The translations under genes were made by a program, and so were the position numbers. A stretch of DNA of 64,000 bases from Candidatus Bathyarchaeia archaeon (GTDB taxonomy: Archaea; Thermoproteota; Bathyarchaeia; Bathyarchaeales; Bathycorpusculaceae). Positions 37,103 through 47,228 of the stretch are shown here, piece after piece. Numbering within the stretch: position 1 is the stretch's first letter; every line of letters starts with the position of its first letter. Where the stretch lies: assembly GCA_030019335.1 (NCBI GenBank), contig JASEET010000001.1, positions 62,001 through 126,000 of the forward strand, given 5' to 3'. The notes under the pieces were generated by a model. That model had not been told where the DNA came from, did no database searches, and saw only the letters and a list, made by a program, of their open reading frames with translations.

Positions 37103-38860
37103 TTAGCGGATTTCTTCACGGAGTCTTATGAGAATTCCATCAATTGTTGTTTCAGACTTTTCTTTTCTACGTTTGTAATCTGCAAGAAGCTTACGATACG
37201 CTCCCAGCGAAAGTTCCCCTCTGCGGTGGCGTGCTTCGATACTCTCAATGTTCGCTTCAACCTCATTAATCTCAGTTTCCGCGACCTCAAGCTGATGCAT
37301 CAAATCCCTATACCGTCCTCCAACCGCTCGCAACTTCTCCTTCAAATCAGATAGGTTCCTAGACAGAGCATTAAGGCGAGTTTCTAAGGTTCTTCTCCGT
37401 ACCTTATACCTACGCCTAGGAATTTTCCCTTTACGCACCCTAGCCTCAAGGGATTTAATTTCCAAAATTATTTTCCTTTTCTCCTCATATGCAGTAACAA
37501 AGGTTCTGATGTGTTCCGGGCTAAGCCTCACCACTACCTTAGGCACAGCAACAGGGACAGGAGCTCTAGGTCTCTTCCAAACCACAGCAATTGCACATCC
37601 AGCCACTGCTAAAGCCCACATCCACAATGTGGGGCGGAAAGACAACCATAGAGGAGTGTATTCATATGATATTTTAACGTTAAAGCTGTCTAACGAGAAT
37701 ACGCCTTGTCTGTTTATGGTTACTGCTTCTTGAAAAACACCACGCATTGTACTACAAACTCCGCTGACCGAAGCATTTTCAGAGCTTACTTTGGCACCTT
37801 CTGGTAAAACAAAAGTTACGGATAACTTCTCAATGTAATGATTTACATGTTGAAGCAGAGGGGATGTAAAGTCAAAATTGCTAGACCCTTCTTGCTTAAT
37901 GTACACTTCTCTAGGCAAATAATATTTCACAGTAAATCTAGTGGTGGAGTTATAACTTTTCAATGGTAACGTAAAAGTTATCCTATAACGGTTTGTTTTT
38001 TCATCTATCTGTACAGGCTTGGGTATTTTTCTTCCGAACTGATCTTGTGCAGTTGGATTAGAAGCGTTAGGAGGCAGAATTATTTCGATGGAGTTTATTT
38101 CTTTATGCATCTTGCTTTTTATGTAGTAACTGTCTGAACCCTCTATTTCACCTATTCCGTTTATTCTAACCTCACGTCTCAGTTCCTTTATGTCAAATAA
38201 TTGTATTTCATCACCAGTTAATGAAAAAGTTACATTTGCAGATGAGTAGGTAAAAGCGGGCAGGTTCTGTTTCAAATAAGTAGATGCATTAACCGCCCCG
38301 TCGTCCTTTGCAACTGTTACGTCTTTTGCACCCTCCGGCAAAATAATTACGACACTGCAGTTGGTAGCCGTGTTTGTTAAACTAGGATAAGCTGGAAAGT
38401 CTAAGGTGTAGTGATTTTGTGTGAAACTTAGAAGATTGTTTGAAAGTACGAATCCAACTGTGAAGACTTGTGGTGTCCCTTGTGGAAAGTTTACTTTAAC
38501 GCCGTAGAAACCAACACGATTATCTAAAGGTACATTAAGGCTTACTGGGAAAGTGTCAGTTTCATTGTAAGCTGTGCATCGAAGAATATGTAAACCATAT
38601 TTATATGGAAATCCTATAAGAAAACCGTTGGACGCTTGCACGGTTATTCGTATGGTGTCGTTTATGAAAATATAGCCGTTATACATAACTTCTATTGTAT
38701 GATTCACTTGTTCTATTGTATGATTCTCTTGTTCTATAGTGTAATCCGTTTTGGCTTTAACGTCTTTGATGTTGAATGCTGTTGAAGCGAGAACCAGCAT
38801 ACCAATAGTTAAAGCGGTGAACATTAAGGCTTCCCTTTTCACGTGTTTTCCTCCACTCAA
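37103..38860 (-). CDS. membrane-anchored protein with large extracytoplasmic region and cytoplasmic coiled coil
   Basis: N-terminal hydrophobic signal segment, many N-x-S/T sequons, TM (PTLWMWALAVAGCAIAVVW), Lys/Arg/Glu-rich coiled-coil C-terminus. Confidence 0.7.
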   Translation of the reverse strand: MSGGKHVKREALMFTALTIGMLVLASTAFNIKDVKAKTDYTIEQENHTIEQVNHTIEVMYNGYIFINDTIRITVQASNGFLIGFPYKYGLHILRCTAYNETDTFPVSLNVPLDNRVGFYGVKVNFPQGTPQVFTVGFVLSNNLLSFTQNHYTLDFPAYPSLTNTATNCSVVIILPEGAKDVTVAKDDGAVNASTYLKQNLPAFTYSSANVTFSLTGDEIQLFDIKELRREVRINGIGEIEGSDSYYIKSKMHKEINSIEIILPPNASNPTAQDQFGRKIPKPVQIDEKTNRYRITFTLPLKSYNSTTRFTVKYYLPREVYIKQEGSSNFDFTSPLLQHVNHYIEKLSVTFVLPEGAKVSSENASVSGVCSTMRGVFQEAVTINRQGVFSLDSFNVKISYEYTPLWLSFRPTLWMWALAVAGCAIAVVWKRPRAPVPVAVPKVVVRLSPEHIRTFVTAYEEKRKIILEIKSLEARVRKGKIPRRRYKVRRRTLETRLNALSRNLSDLKEKLRAVGGRYRDLMHQLEVAETEINEVEANIESIEARHRRGELSLGAYRKLLADYKRRKEKSETTIDGILIRLREEIR

Positions 38861-39012
38861 CTTCTGAATTTTGACTTTGTATTTATTGACAAGCCTATTT
38901 ATTTACTTTTAGAATTACCCTTGACTTATAAGCATCCTCACTTATTTTTAGGAATACTTTTAACGTCTTCAAAGCCGCGTATAAGAAGGCTTGAGCTATC
39001 AAATGATAAATT

Positions 39013-39819
39013 ATGCTCTCCGCATTAGGTGCAGTAGAAGGATCAATATTGTCTTACGACCCCGTTCAAAGGCATTTCGCCATTGAAAAATTGGTTACCC
39101 GCATGGGACCTGATGGACAAGAGAAAAAGTATTACCGTATTAGACCAGCAAGATGGTATGGTGGAATAGTTACAGCTGACTGTGTTGGCTGTGGTTTGTT
39201 GTGTAAGTTTTGCTGGGTGTCAGATGCTTTGATGTTTCATCCTGCCGATTTTGGAAGATTTTATACCCCAAGGAAGATTGCGGATAGCCTAGTTGCTCTA
39301 GCAAGGAAGCGCGACTTGAAATTGCTCAGGGTTAGCGGTGGAGAAACCACAATAGGAAAACCTCATTTGCTTCGGCTTCTGGATAACCTTAAAGGCAAAG
39401 GGTATCGCTTCGTTCTGGAAACTAATGGGATACCTATTGCTTGTGACGAAAGTTATGCTGAAACCCTTTCAAGATTCCATTTTGTTCACGTGAGAGTTTC
39501 ATTAAAGGGATGCAGCGAAGAGGAGTTTGCCATGTTGACTGGTGCCAAGCCGGAAGGTTTCACTCTGCAACTAAAAGCCTTGCAAAGACTAATGGATGCT
39601 GGAGCAAGCTGCCATCCATCAGTTATGGTGTCCTTTTCATCTAGGAAAAACCTTCAAACGCTCATTCAAAGACTTAGACAGATTAGTCCAAGATTGGCTG
39701 AAGAGGTGGAGATTGAAGAGTTAATTTTGTATCCTCACGTGGTTAGAAGGATGCAAAAGCATGGGTTGAAGTGTCATAGAGCCTACATGCCGGATAAGGT
39801 TCCGACGGAGCAGATTTAG
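39013..39819 (+). CDS. radical SAM protein
   Basis: CVGCGLLCKFCWVSD (CxxxCxxC) and LLRVSGGETTIGKPHLLRLLD. Confidence 0.85.
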   Translation: MLSALGAVEGSILSYDPVQRHFAIEKLVTRMGPDGQEKKYYRIRPARWYGGIVTADCVGCGLLCKFCWVSDALMFHPADFGRFYTPRKIADSLVALARKRDLKLLRVSGGETTIGKPHLLRLLDNLKGKGYRFVLETNGIPIACDESYAETLSRFHFVHVRVSLKGCSEEEFAMLTGAKPEGFTLQLKALQRLMDAGASCHPSVMVSFSSRKNLQTLIQRLRQISPRLAEEVEIEELILYPHVVRRMQKHGLKCHRAYMPDKVPTEQI

Positions 39820-39825
39820 GCTGTG

Positions 39826-40170
39826 TCATGGTTCGCCGTATTTAAGGTAGTAGTTTTCTTCTTTTTTGGGTCCGAAGCTTCTTACGCCTTTCTCTTTAAG
39901 TTGTTTTTTGAGTTTTTCTGCATGTTGCTTTTTTATTTCGCCTCTTTTCTCCATGTATGCAATTATTTCTTCTGCTTGTTCTTCTGTGTCGCATCGCCGA
40001 ATAAAGTCTATCACATCAGGCATGTAGTGGACGAATCTTTTGGATGCTGCCTTTTCTCCGGCTTGGATGTCTGTTCGCACAGAGTTTATCGAAGTTTTAT
40101 GTTCACTGGATTCTAGTTCTTTTGCAAGGTTTGGGAACATCTTTTTGAGTGTTTCTTTGTCGAATTCCAT
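39826..40170 (-). CDS. DUF2095-like hypothetical protein
   Basis: MEFDKETLKKMFPNLAKELE...; family name from memory. Confidence 0.55.
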   Translation of the reverse strand: MEFDKETLKKMFPNLAKELESSEHKTSINSVRTDIQAGEKAASKRFVHYMPDVIDFIRRCDTEEQAEEIIAYMEKRGEIKKQHAEKLKKQLKEKGVRSFGPKKEENYYLKYGEP

Positions 40171-40247
40171 ATGAGCACCTTCAGTTCTGGCAATGCATCC
40201 TCACTTTCATGTATGAAGAAACACGTATTTAAGCGTCTTTGAGATGC

Positions 40248-40883
40248 CTAGAAAGGTACAAAACGTTGCGTTGGGTTTTTCACGAGCATTTTTTCTAGTT
40301 CTTGGATGCTGAGACCTGTGATTGTATCTCCGTATATTTCACATTTTCCTTTGCGATTGGCTTCTTCAGGACTTCGGACAATTATTTCGGTTTTTTCCTT
40401 AGTCGGCAGTTCTAAGTATATGTGGAGAGACGTTTTCTTCTGCCCTCTTTTTGTTACCGCCATCCACTCGGTTCGCAGCACTTTGAAGCTGTTTTGTTTT
40501 ATTAGTTTTAAAATGTCGTTTGGTTCGTCATGGTATAAGATTATGTCTATGTCGCTTCTACTGTGTATTGTTCCACGCCAGACGCTTCCAATTAAAAGGG
40601 GATTATATGCTTTTAGAATTTTCATCAGTTTTAGGGCTTCTTTGCGCATCTGAATCAAACGTTCTTGTCGAGCGGCTCCTTCTTTTTCCTCCGATATTCT
40701 GTCGAATTCTATTGCCACTTCGAAGTTTGTTGGGAGAAAGTGAACGCCAAATGTTTTTGCAGCCTTTAATTTCGCTTGTTTGTATTCCTTTTCAACTCCA
40801 AAATAGAGAAGGTTGGCGGCTTCTTTGGCAACTTTCCTTCGTAGACTTAGGGAGACGTTTGAATTCAAAAGTTTCACCAGCAA
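40248..40883 (-). CDS. nucleotidyltransferase-domain protein
   Basis: NPLLIGSVWRGTIHSRSDIDIILYHDE (GS-x-W/RG...DxD) motif. Confidence 0.75.
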   Translation of the reverse strand: MLVKLLNSNVSLSLRRKVAKEAANLLYFGVEKEYKQAKLKAAKTFGVHFLPTNFEVAIEFDRISEEKEGAARQERLIQMRKEALKLMKILKAYNPLLIGSVWRGTIHSRSDIDIILYHDEPNDILKLIKQNSFKVLRTEWMAVTKRGQKKTSLHIYLELPTKEKTEIIVRSPEEANRKGKCEIYGDTITGLSIQELEKMLVKNPTQRFVPF

Positions 40884-40903
40884 AATTTAGGTTTTAGGAG
40901 AAT

Positions 40904-42154
40904 TTAACGGTTAATTATCTGCTCATAGAAAGTGATGGTGTTTTCAGTTACTTTATCCCACGTAAATTCATTTAGAACTCTGCGTCTGCCGTTTTTTCCA
41001 AGCCATCTTCTCTTCTCAGGGTTTTCTAAAGCGCTGATCACGCCCCAAGCTATGTCTGTTGGATTGGTAGGGTCAATGTGGAATCCGCACTGTTCTTCGC
41101 CGTATGGAATAACTATTTCTCGCATTCCGCTGACGCCTGCCGCCCCAACGACAACTGGGCGTTCCATACTCATTGCTTCAAGGACCACTATCCCGAAGGG
41201 TTCGTAGAGGCTTGGGAAAACTGCCACGTCGCAAGCGGCATAGTGGAGGATGCGTTCTTCTTCTGGGATGAATTCGAAGCGGAATTTCACGGAATCATGA
41301 AGCCTCATGGTTTTAACTAGGTTGGTCAGATAATCTTGTAGGTCGCCTAAACCTACAATGACGAGTTTTGCGTTGGGTATTTTCTGTAGAATATGGGGCA
41401 TAGCCATTATGAGCCTATCAACCCCTTTAACACCGACAAGTCTACCGACGAATAGAATCATGAATTCGTCATCTTTAATACCATAAAGAGCTCTAATCTT
41501 CTTGATTTGTTCAGTGTTCACTGTTTCTGGATTGTATTTTTGGGGATCAACACCGTTGTAGCATACTTGGATTTTGTCTTTTGGAAAGCCTAGTTTTATG
41601 AGTTCATCTTTCATGGTGTATGAAACTGTTATAATTAGGTCTGCTGCTCTGGCACTGTGAAGTTCAATGTTGCTTACGACTTCTGAGCCGTTTCCAAGTG
41701 TTCTTCCCTTCTCGGTTGAGTGAACATGGAATGCGAAGGGTAGTCCAAGCTCCTTTTTAATGGTTATTCCAGATATTGCCGAAAGCCAGTCATGTGCAAT
41801 TATGATGTCGTATTTGAAGTTCTCTTTTCTAATGAGCTCATTAACAAGTTTTGAAGCGCTCAGATAGTTGTAGACAAGGATTTTAGAGAATAACTGGACG
41901 CCTCTGCCCCATTTCTTAACGTCTTCTGCAAGCACATCTGGCAGTGAATCAGAAATATCAATATGCAGTGGACGATGAATTTCTATGCCTCTCCAAATTT
42001 CCCGTGTCGGTAGACTGCGAGCGTCGTCATTCATCGTGAAAACAGTAACATCGTGGTCCATCAAAACAAACTTTCGTGTAATTTCAGCTGCATATGTTCC
42101 TAAACCACCAACAATTTTTGGTGGAAACTCGTACACAAGCACAATCATTTTCAT
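40904..42154 (-). CDS. GT4-type glycosyltransferase
   Basis: VYEFPPKIVGGLGTYAAEITRKF, IAHDWLSAISG, FVGRLVGVKGVDRL, PSLYEPFGIVVLEAMSMERPVV. Confidence 0.9.
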   Translation of the reverse strand: MKMIVLVYEFPPKIVGGLGTYAAEITRKFVLMDHDVTVFTMNDDARSLPTREIWRGIEIHRPLHIDISDSLPDVLAEDVKKWGRGVQLFSKILVYNYLSASKLVNELIRKENFKYDIIIAHDWLSAISGITIKKELGLPFAFHVHSTEKGRTLGNGSEVVSNIELHSARAADLIITVSYTMKDELIKLGFPKDKIQVCYNGVDPQKYNPETVNTEQIKKIRALYGIKDDEFMILFVGRLVGVKGVDRLIMAMPHILQKIPNAKLVIVGLGDLQDYLTNLVKTMRLHDSVKFRFEFIPEEERILHYAACDVAVFPSLYEPFGIVVLEAMSMERPVVVGAAGVSGMREIVIPYGEEQCGFHIDPTNPTDIAWGVISALENPEKRRWLGKNGRRRVLNEFTWDKVTENTITFYEQIINR

Positions 42155-42381
42155 TTGGATTTACCGTCCTAGTATAGTTTTAGGCTTTATTAGTAACGTG
42201 GGGTGTTGTTATTTATGTTTTCGGAAGAAAAGTTGTTATCTTTTAGCAACAAAATCTAAAAATTGTGTGCCGAGCAAGCCCTATCATTGTAGGTTTTCAA
42301 CATTGAAATTCATGTGGATGCTTGAGACAATAGAAAGTCTGAAAAATAGATTTGTATATAATAATTGGGAGGGGTAGTGAA

Positions 42382-42960
42382 ATGAGTTTATCGCCTGTTA
42401 AGAGGCTAATTCTTGAGACTATGTGGATGCTTGATAAGCCTGCTAGGGCTGCGGAGATAGCGAAGGAAGTTGGGTTAGGTTTTCCACCTGTTATGATGCA
42501 TATAATAGGGCTTGCTCGGATGGGATACGTTGAGACGCCTGAAAAGGGATATTATGTGATAACACGAGAAGGAAAAAGCGCGCTTGGGTTTCCGGAAGTT
42601 AGTGGAGAAAAAGCTCAGCGGATTCTGACATATTTACCCATAGAAAAATCGTTTCACTTTTACGCTGACATTGGAAAGCCGTTAAACGTTTATGCAGCAA
42701 GTCTCCAAGACTTCTGCGACAAAATCTTAAAGGTTGACGTCGGCTCGGTAGAATTTCACGTTCACCGTGGAGATTTTGAAGCATGGTTTATGGGATTGAG
42801 CGATGTTGAACTGGCAAGAAAAACGTTGCTTATCAAGGAACAGAAGGCATCTGGGGAGGAATTACGCAACAAACTCTATGAAATTGTGAAAAATCGATGC
42901 GAAGAACTAGCGAAAATGAGTCAGCATGCAGTCATATCGAATACTTCAATGCAACTCTAG
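42382..42960 (+). CDS. winged-helix protein with a C-terminal DUF5752-like domain
   Basis: N-terminal wHTH; C-terminal FHFYADIGKPLNVYAASLQDFCDKILKVDVGSVEFHVHRGDFEAWF. Confidence 0.65.
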   Translation: MSLSPVKRLILETMWMLDKPARAAEIAKEVGLGFPPVMMHIIGLARMGYVETPEKGYYVITREGKSALGFPEVSGEKAQRILTYLPIEKSFHFYADIGKPLNVYAASLQDFCDKILKVDVGSVEFHVHRGDFEAWFMGLSDVELARKTLLIKEQKASGEELRNKLYEIVKNRCEELAKMSQHAVISNTSMQL

Positions 42961-44078
42961 GCTGGTTCAAATCGTCCTTTAAGTTTCTCCAGAATCTGCT
43001 GTAAAGTTGTGTATTCCATCTCTTCAGCGCCTAGTCGGGCAGGTTCAAATTCGCCCATACGCCTAAGCATGGAAGCATAATCCAAGGCTTCACGTCTAGC
43101 CAAGGCGAAGGCTGGATCATCAAACAAGTCAGCTATCATTGGTTTTTTGTGGTCATCGCTTGCAATTTTGCCATTTGCCACCTGAAAGCCTAAGGCAACC
43201 ATTCTCGGAGGGCCGTCAAACACCGTGCATTTAGCATCCTTTAACCCGACAGGCATTATTGGACCCCAGTGGCTTCCCCGCATCCATCCCTCAACGAGAT
43301 AGCTATGCATAAAGGGCACAAGAATTTCGCCGAGGGCGGGCAGTCCGTGTTGTGCACGTATAATCATGACTGGGTCGTCCTTTCCAATGTATTTTCCAGC
43401 GATTTTTGAAAGTCTGGTTACACTGCCGACAGCACATATCAAGTTGTCTCTAGCTCGCCAAACACGTGAAATCATGTACCGCTGTACAGTTCCAATCAGG
43501 GCAATCAGCTCGTACATTTCTTCGGGACATTTGAGGACAATTTTCTTGTTTTCCATAGTGTCTAACACTTCAAACTTGAAGCCGCCAGCCATGTTTGGGT
43601 CAATTACAAGTCCAGCAGTATTCATAGGGTCAGCGAAGATGCGAAACAATGGAAAATTGAAGGCTCCAGCAGAAGTTTTGTCAGCTGCAAAAACTACAAC
43701 TGAGTCAGAACCTCTTTCCTCTATTTCCATTTCAGCCACGCCTGGACCCATTCCGCGTATGTTCCCGCTGAAGGCAGTTTTCAAAAGGTCTTGTCCAGCA
43801 CCATAAAGTTTTAGTTCTAAAGCCTTTTTTGCGGCTTCTTGGAAAGTGTCCCAAGCGAGTTTGTGAATGTCTGGATTTGATTCGCCTCTTTCATGAAGCA
43901 TAAGTAGCTGCATGTCGTCTCCTACGTTGAAAACGTAATAATTGTTTATCAAACCTTCTTCCTTAGCTTTTTTGAGATTCTTTTCTCCTACGTCAAGTAA
44001 TGGTTTTGGAACGATGTGGTGACCTGCTAGAGAGCCTACGTCACATTTGATTAGGGAAATTGTGGTTTTTCTAGGCAT
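42957..44078 (-). CDS. fbp: fructose-1,6-bisphosphate aldolase/phosphatase (FBPA)
   Basis: TTISLIKCDVGSLAGHHIVPKPLL, NVGDDMQLLMLHERGE, FRIFADPMNTAGLVIDP. Confidence 0.93.
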   Translation of the reverse strand: MPRKTTISLIKCDVGSLAGHHIVPKPLLDVGEKNLKKAKEEGLINNYYVFNVGDDMQLLMLHERGESNPDIHKLAWDTFQEAAKKALELKLYGAGQDLLKTAFSGNIRGMGPGVAEMEIEERGSDSVVVFAADKTSAGAFNFPLFRIFADPMNTAGLVIDPNMAGGFKFEVLDTMENKKIVLKCPEEMYELIALIGTVQRYMISRVWRARDNLICAVGSVTRLSKIAGKYIGKDDPVMIIRAQHGLPALGEILVPFMHSYLVEGWMRGSHWGPIMPVGLKDAKCTVFDGPPRMVALGFQVANGKIASDDHKKPMIADLFDDPAFALARREALDYASMLRRMGEFEPARLGAEEMEYTTLQQILEKLKGRFEPA

Positions 44079-44194
44079 GATATATCACTTTCAATTCAGC
44101 TTCGATTTAGAGTTAGAGTGTAGCTTTTAAAAGATTTCCGAAGAAATTATGAAATAATAGATGTTCTAAATTGAAAAGGCGTAGGAGAACTCTC

Positions 44195-44695
44195 ATGGAG
44201 AAGTTAAGGGTTGTATCCGTTAAGATACCTGAAGAAGTTTACAAAGAAATGATTTTACGCATCCCTGAAGGTGAAAGAAGCAGCTTTATCCGAGACGCAA
44301 TTATAGAAAGGCTTCAAAAAACACCAAAACCGGACAAAATTTTAGAGTTGAAACAGAGAGTAGACAAGATGGAGAAGGAGTTTTCAGAGATAAGGAAGTA
44401 CCTTGCAGACTTAGAACTACTCACATACGAGCGAGGAAAAACAAATCCCCACACTTTTTGCATAGATGAAATAGACCACAAAATAATAGATTATCTCATG
44501 CACTATAAAGGCGCAACCACACCAGAATTGGCAGAATACCTAAAAACAAACAGATGGCTGGCTTTGAACAGACTGAGAAGAATACAAAAAACATCTAAAA
44601 AACAACTTGGAAAATCTATAATAGACTATTACCCCGAAGAAAAATCCGGGAAAAAACGGGCATGGTGGATAAACGAGGAACTAATCGAAGTATAA
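44195..44695 (+). CDS. RHH + winged-helix regulator-like protein
   Basis: VVSVKIPEEVYKEMILRIPEGERSSFIRDAIIERL (RHH-like) and a C-terminal HTH-like segment. Confidence 0.6.
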   Translation: MEKLRVVSVKIPEEVYKEMILRIPEGERSSFIRDAIIERLQKTPKPDKILELKQRVDKMEKEFSEIRKYLADLELLTYERGKTNPHTFCIDEIDHKIIDYLMHYKGATTPELAEYLKTNRWLALNRLRRIQKTSKKQLGKSIIDYYPEEKSGKKRAWWINEELIEV

Positions 44696-44735
44696 CACAA
44701 TAACAATTAATTCCAGCATCCGCTAATTCTATTTT

Positions 44736-44852
44736 GGACCCGTAGCCCAGCATGGATCAAGGCGCCGAACCATGAAAGATTAGTGCGTAAGCCTCCGGGC
44801 ACCAGCGAGGGAAAGCCGGAGAACAGGGGTTCAAATCCCCTCGGGTCCGCCA
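44736..44852 (+). tRNA. tRNA-Arg (anticodon CCG at 44795-44797), two introns, encoded CCA
   Basis: Acceptor GGACCCG/CGGGTCC, T arm AGGGG-TTCAAAT-CCCCT, GCCA end. Removing 44768-44790 and 44799-44813 gives a 76-nt cloverleaf body with CCGGC-CTCCGGA-GCCGG anticodon arm. Confidence 0.85.
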
Positions 44853-44957
44853 AAACTATCAATATTATTTAAAAACTTTATTAATAAATCAGCAAGTGTT
44901 TTCGACATCTATTTATCCTAACATTGACATTTCTGTCATGGTTAAGGAGGAAAAGAA

Positions 44958-45899
44958 ATGCTGGAAGAAGTCGTTGAAGATTACGAACTTTTTAAGGATA
45001 TGTCCGCCGATGAGCTTGTTTTACAGATGGAAAAGGCTTGGGGTTTCACTGCTGGAAAGCTGGCGGTAGGCGTTAAAATACTGGAGAAGATGGTTAACGA
45101 TGATGATTGCGTAAAGTTTCTCTCATTCCCAGCGAACATTGTAGCCACCGGAACAAGAGGAGCTCTAAAAGAACTTGTGAAAAGAAAATTTGTTGACGTT
45201 GCAATTACTACTTGTGGAACGCTTGACCACGACATTGCCAGATGCTGGAAACCATATTTCAAAGGCTCATTTCTAATGGACGATGAGAAGCTCCGCGAAA
45301 GAAACATAAACCGTCTCGGAAACGTTTTGGTCCCAAATGAAAGTTACGGAGTGATAATCGAAAAGAAAATGAGAGAATTACTTCAAAACATATGGGATGA
45401 AGGAGTTAGAGAAATTTCCACAAGTCAATTGTGCCAAGAGATAGGCAAGAGAATATGCGACGAAAGCTCCATCCTTCACTGGGCAACCAAACAAAACATA
45501 CCCGTTTATGTACCCGGCATCACTGACGGAGCCGTAGGATACCAGTTATGGCTTTTCTCGCAAGACCACGATTTCAAAATTAACCTATTGAAAGATGAGG
45601 GAGAACTCAATGATTTAGTGTTTACAGCAAAAAAGACTGGCGCCTTAATTGTCGGTGGTGGCATATCAAAACATCACACTCTCTGGTGGAACCAATTCAA
45701 GGATGGATTAGATTATGCTGTTTACATAAGCACCGCTGTAGAGTGGGATGGAAGTTTATCTGGGGCAAGACCAAGAGAAGCGGTTTCATGGCACAAAATA
45801 AAGCAAGAGGCAGATCATGTAATGATTGAAGGAGACGCTTCTGTAATTCTACCCATAATGGTGAGTTCGCTTATAACGAGAAAAACGAAACAAAAATGA
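44958..45899 (+). CDS. dys: deoxyhypusine synthase
   Basis: TCGTLDHDIARCW, VPGITDGAVGYQLWLF, ISTAVEWDGSLSGARPREAVSWHKIK. Confidence 0.92.
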   Translation: MLEEVVEDYELFKDMSADELVLQMEKAWGFTAGKLAVGVKILEKMVNDDDCVKFLSFPANIVATGTRGALKELVKRKFVDVAITTCGTLDHDIARCWKPYFKGSFLMDDEKLRERNINRLGNVLVPNESYGVIIEKKMRELLQNIWDEGVREISTSQLCQEIGKRICDESSILHWATKQNIPVYVPGITDGAVGYQLWLFSQDHDFKINLLKDEGELNDLVFTAKKTGALIVGGGISKHHTLWWNQFKDGLDYAVYISTAVEWDGSLSGARPREAVSWHKIKQEADHVMIEGDASVILPIMVSSLITRKTKQK

Positions 45900-45922
45900 A
45901 ATAAAGGAACACTCTTTCGGGT

Positions 45923-47008
45923 TTACGAAGGCTTGTCGAGAAGCCATGAGAAATCTGGAACTTCCCGTTTAAAATTCACCCTTTCATTAAGCGCATGCGT
46001 TATAAGAGGCAAAGCTATTGTTGCATCGCAGTAGCATGTAACCTTTTTTCCCTCACTTGCAACCTTTCCCCAGCTTATGGCTTCCTCTAAGGTGCAGCCG
46101 GATAAGCCTCCCCATTGAGGAGAATCCGTTGTGATTTGAATGGCATATTTATGTGGATAATAGTATTCTCCTGTTAAGTCGCGGACGAAACCCTTTCTAC
46201 TTGGGACTTTCTTATCACTCATTTTTAATGAGAGTGAAACAGCTAATAATTGCGTGAAGTCTTTAGGCACACCCCCTCCAATGTAGATAACCCCAATGTT
46301 TCCTGTTTTTTCGCCTATGCTCATGAATTGATAGAAATCCTTCATTCCATCAACAATGAGATTGTGGCCTCTACTTTTCGCCAACAGAAATGCTTCACCA
46401 TATGCACTGTCAGCTATTGCTGGACAGAAAATTGGAACTTTGTTTTCTGCAGCCACGGCAACTATGCTTTTTATTCCTTTTTCGCTCAACCATTTCCCGA
46501 ATAAATAGAGGAACTCCATTGAAGAATAGGCATAGTTAGGGTCTAAAGTTAGAATAAAATCTTTCATAAGCTCTTCCATTTTCCGGTAATCAGACTCTTT
46601 TCCGTACACATCGTAGTAACGGTTTATGTTAGTTTTCAAAAGTTCAGCGTCGTTTACATCAGGGTCGCCTTGCCAATAGCTGAATCCCATAGCATCAATG
46701 ATGTCTTCTGAAATGTTTGCACCTGTTGAAACCAAAACGTCAATGAACCTGTTTTGTATGAGCCAATTAACCATTTTCCACTGACCAGCTGTACTCAATG
46801 AACCAGCCAATCCCAAAATGATTGTTAAGTTCTTTTCCTTCAATATTTCCTCCCAAACTTCAACAGTTTCTCCAAGTTTTCTCCCCTGAAAAGCCGTTTT
46901 ACCCATTTCAGCCAAAAGCTGAGATACAGTCTTCCTTTTAACTTCGATGCTGTCAACTTTTTTTCTTAAGTAAGATTCACCCATGTTGACGCACATCTTT
47001 AGGTGCAT
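45923..47008 (-). CDS. deoxyhypusine synthase-like paralogue
   Basis: DVLVSTGANISEDIIDAMG, FCPAIADSAYGEAFLLA, ITTDSPQWGGLSGCTLEEAISWGKVA. Confidence 0.87.
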   Translation of the reverse strand: MHLKMCVNMGESYLRKKVDSIEVKRKTVSQLLAEMGKTAFQGRKLGETVEVWEEILKEKNLTIILGLAGSLSTAGQWKMVNWLIQNRFIDVLVSTGANISEDIIDAMGFSYWQGDPDVNDAELLKTNINRYYDVYGKESDYRKMEELMKDFILTLDPNYAYSSMEFLYLFGKWLSEKGIKSIVAVAAENKVPIFCPAIADSAYGEAFLLAKSRGHNLIVDGMKDFYQFMSIGEKTGNIGVIYIGGGVPKDFTQLLAVSLSLKMSDKKVPSRKGFVRDLTGEYYYPHKYAIQITTDSPQWGGLSGCTLEEAISWGKVASEGKKVTCYCDATIALPLITHALNERVNFKREVPDFSWLLDKPS

Positions 47009-47228
47009 GGGGTACTATTTGAATTTTTCCCATTTTAAATTCAACAATCAACTATTGAAGGAGAAAACTTAGAAAGGAATTAAAGCTCAATTAAACGATG
47101 TGAAAAAGGAGTCTAAATTGATAAACCTTGAGAGAACAGCTAAGCACTCTAGGATATTGAATCTTTAACCATTTTGTAGAAATGGATAATAAGACACAAG
47201 AATTAGTCTAAAGCTAAGAGGTGAAAAA

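Noticed and set aside
43366-43806. 146-aa plus-strand ORF
   Set aside because: Antisense to the highly conserved FBPA gene.
44736-44852. tRNA-Met/Phe reading (CAT or GAA in 44768-44780)
   Set aside because: These triplets give no pairing anticodon stem; only the two-intron Arg(CCG) fold gives full stems and the right length.
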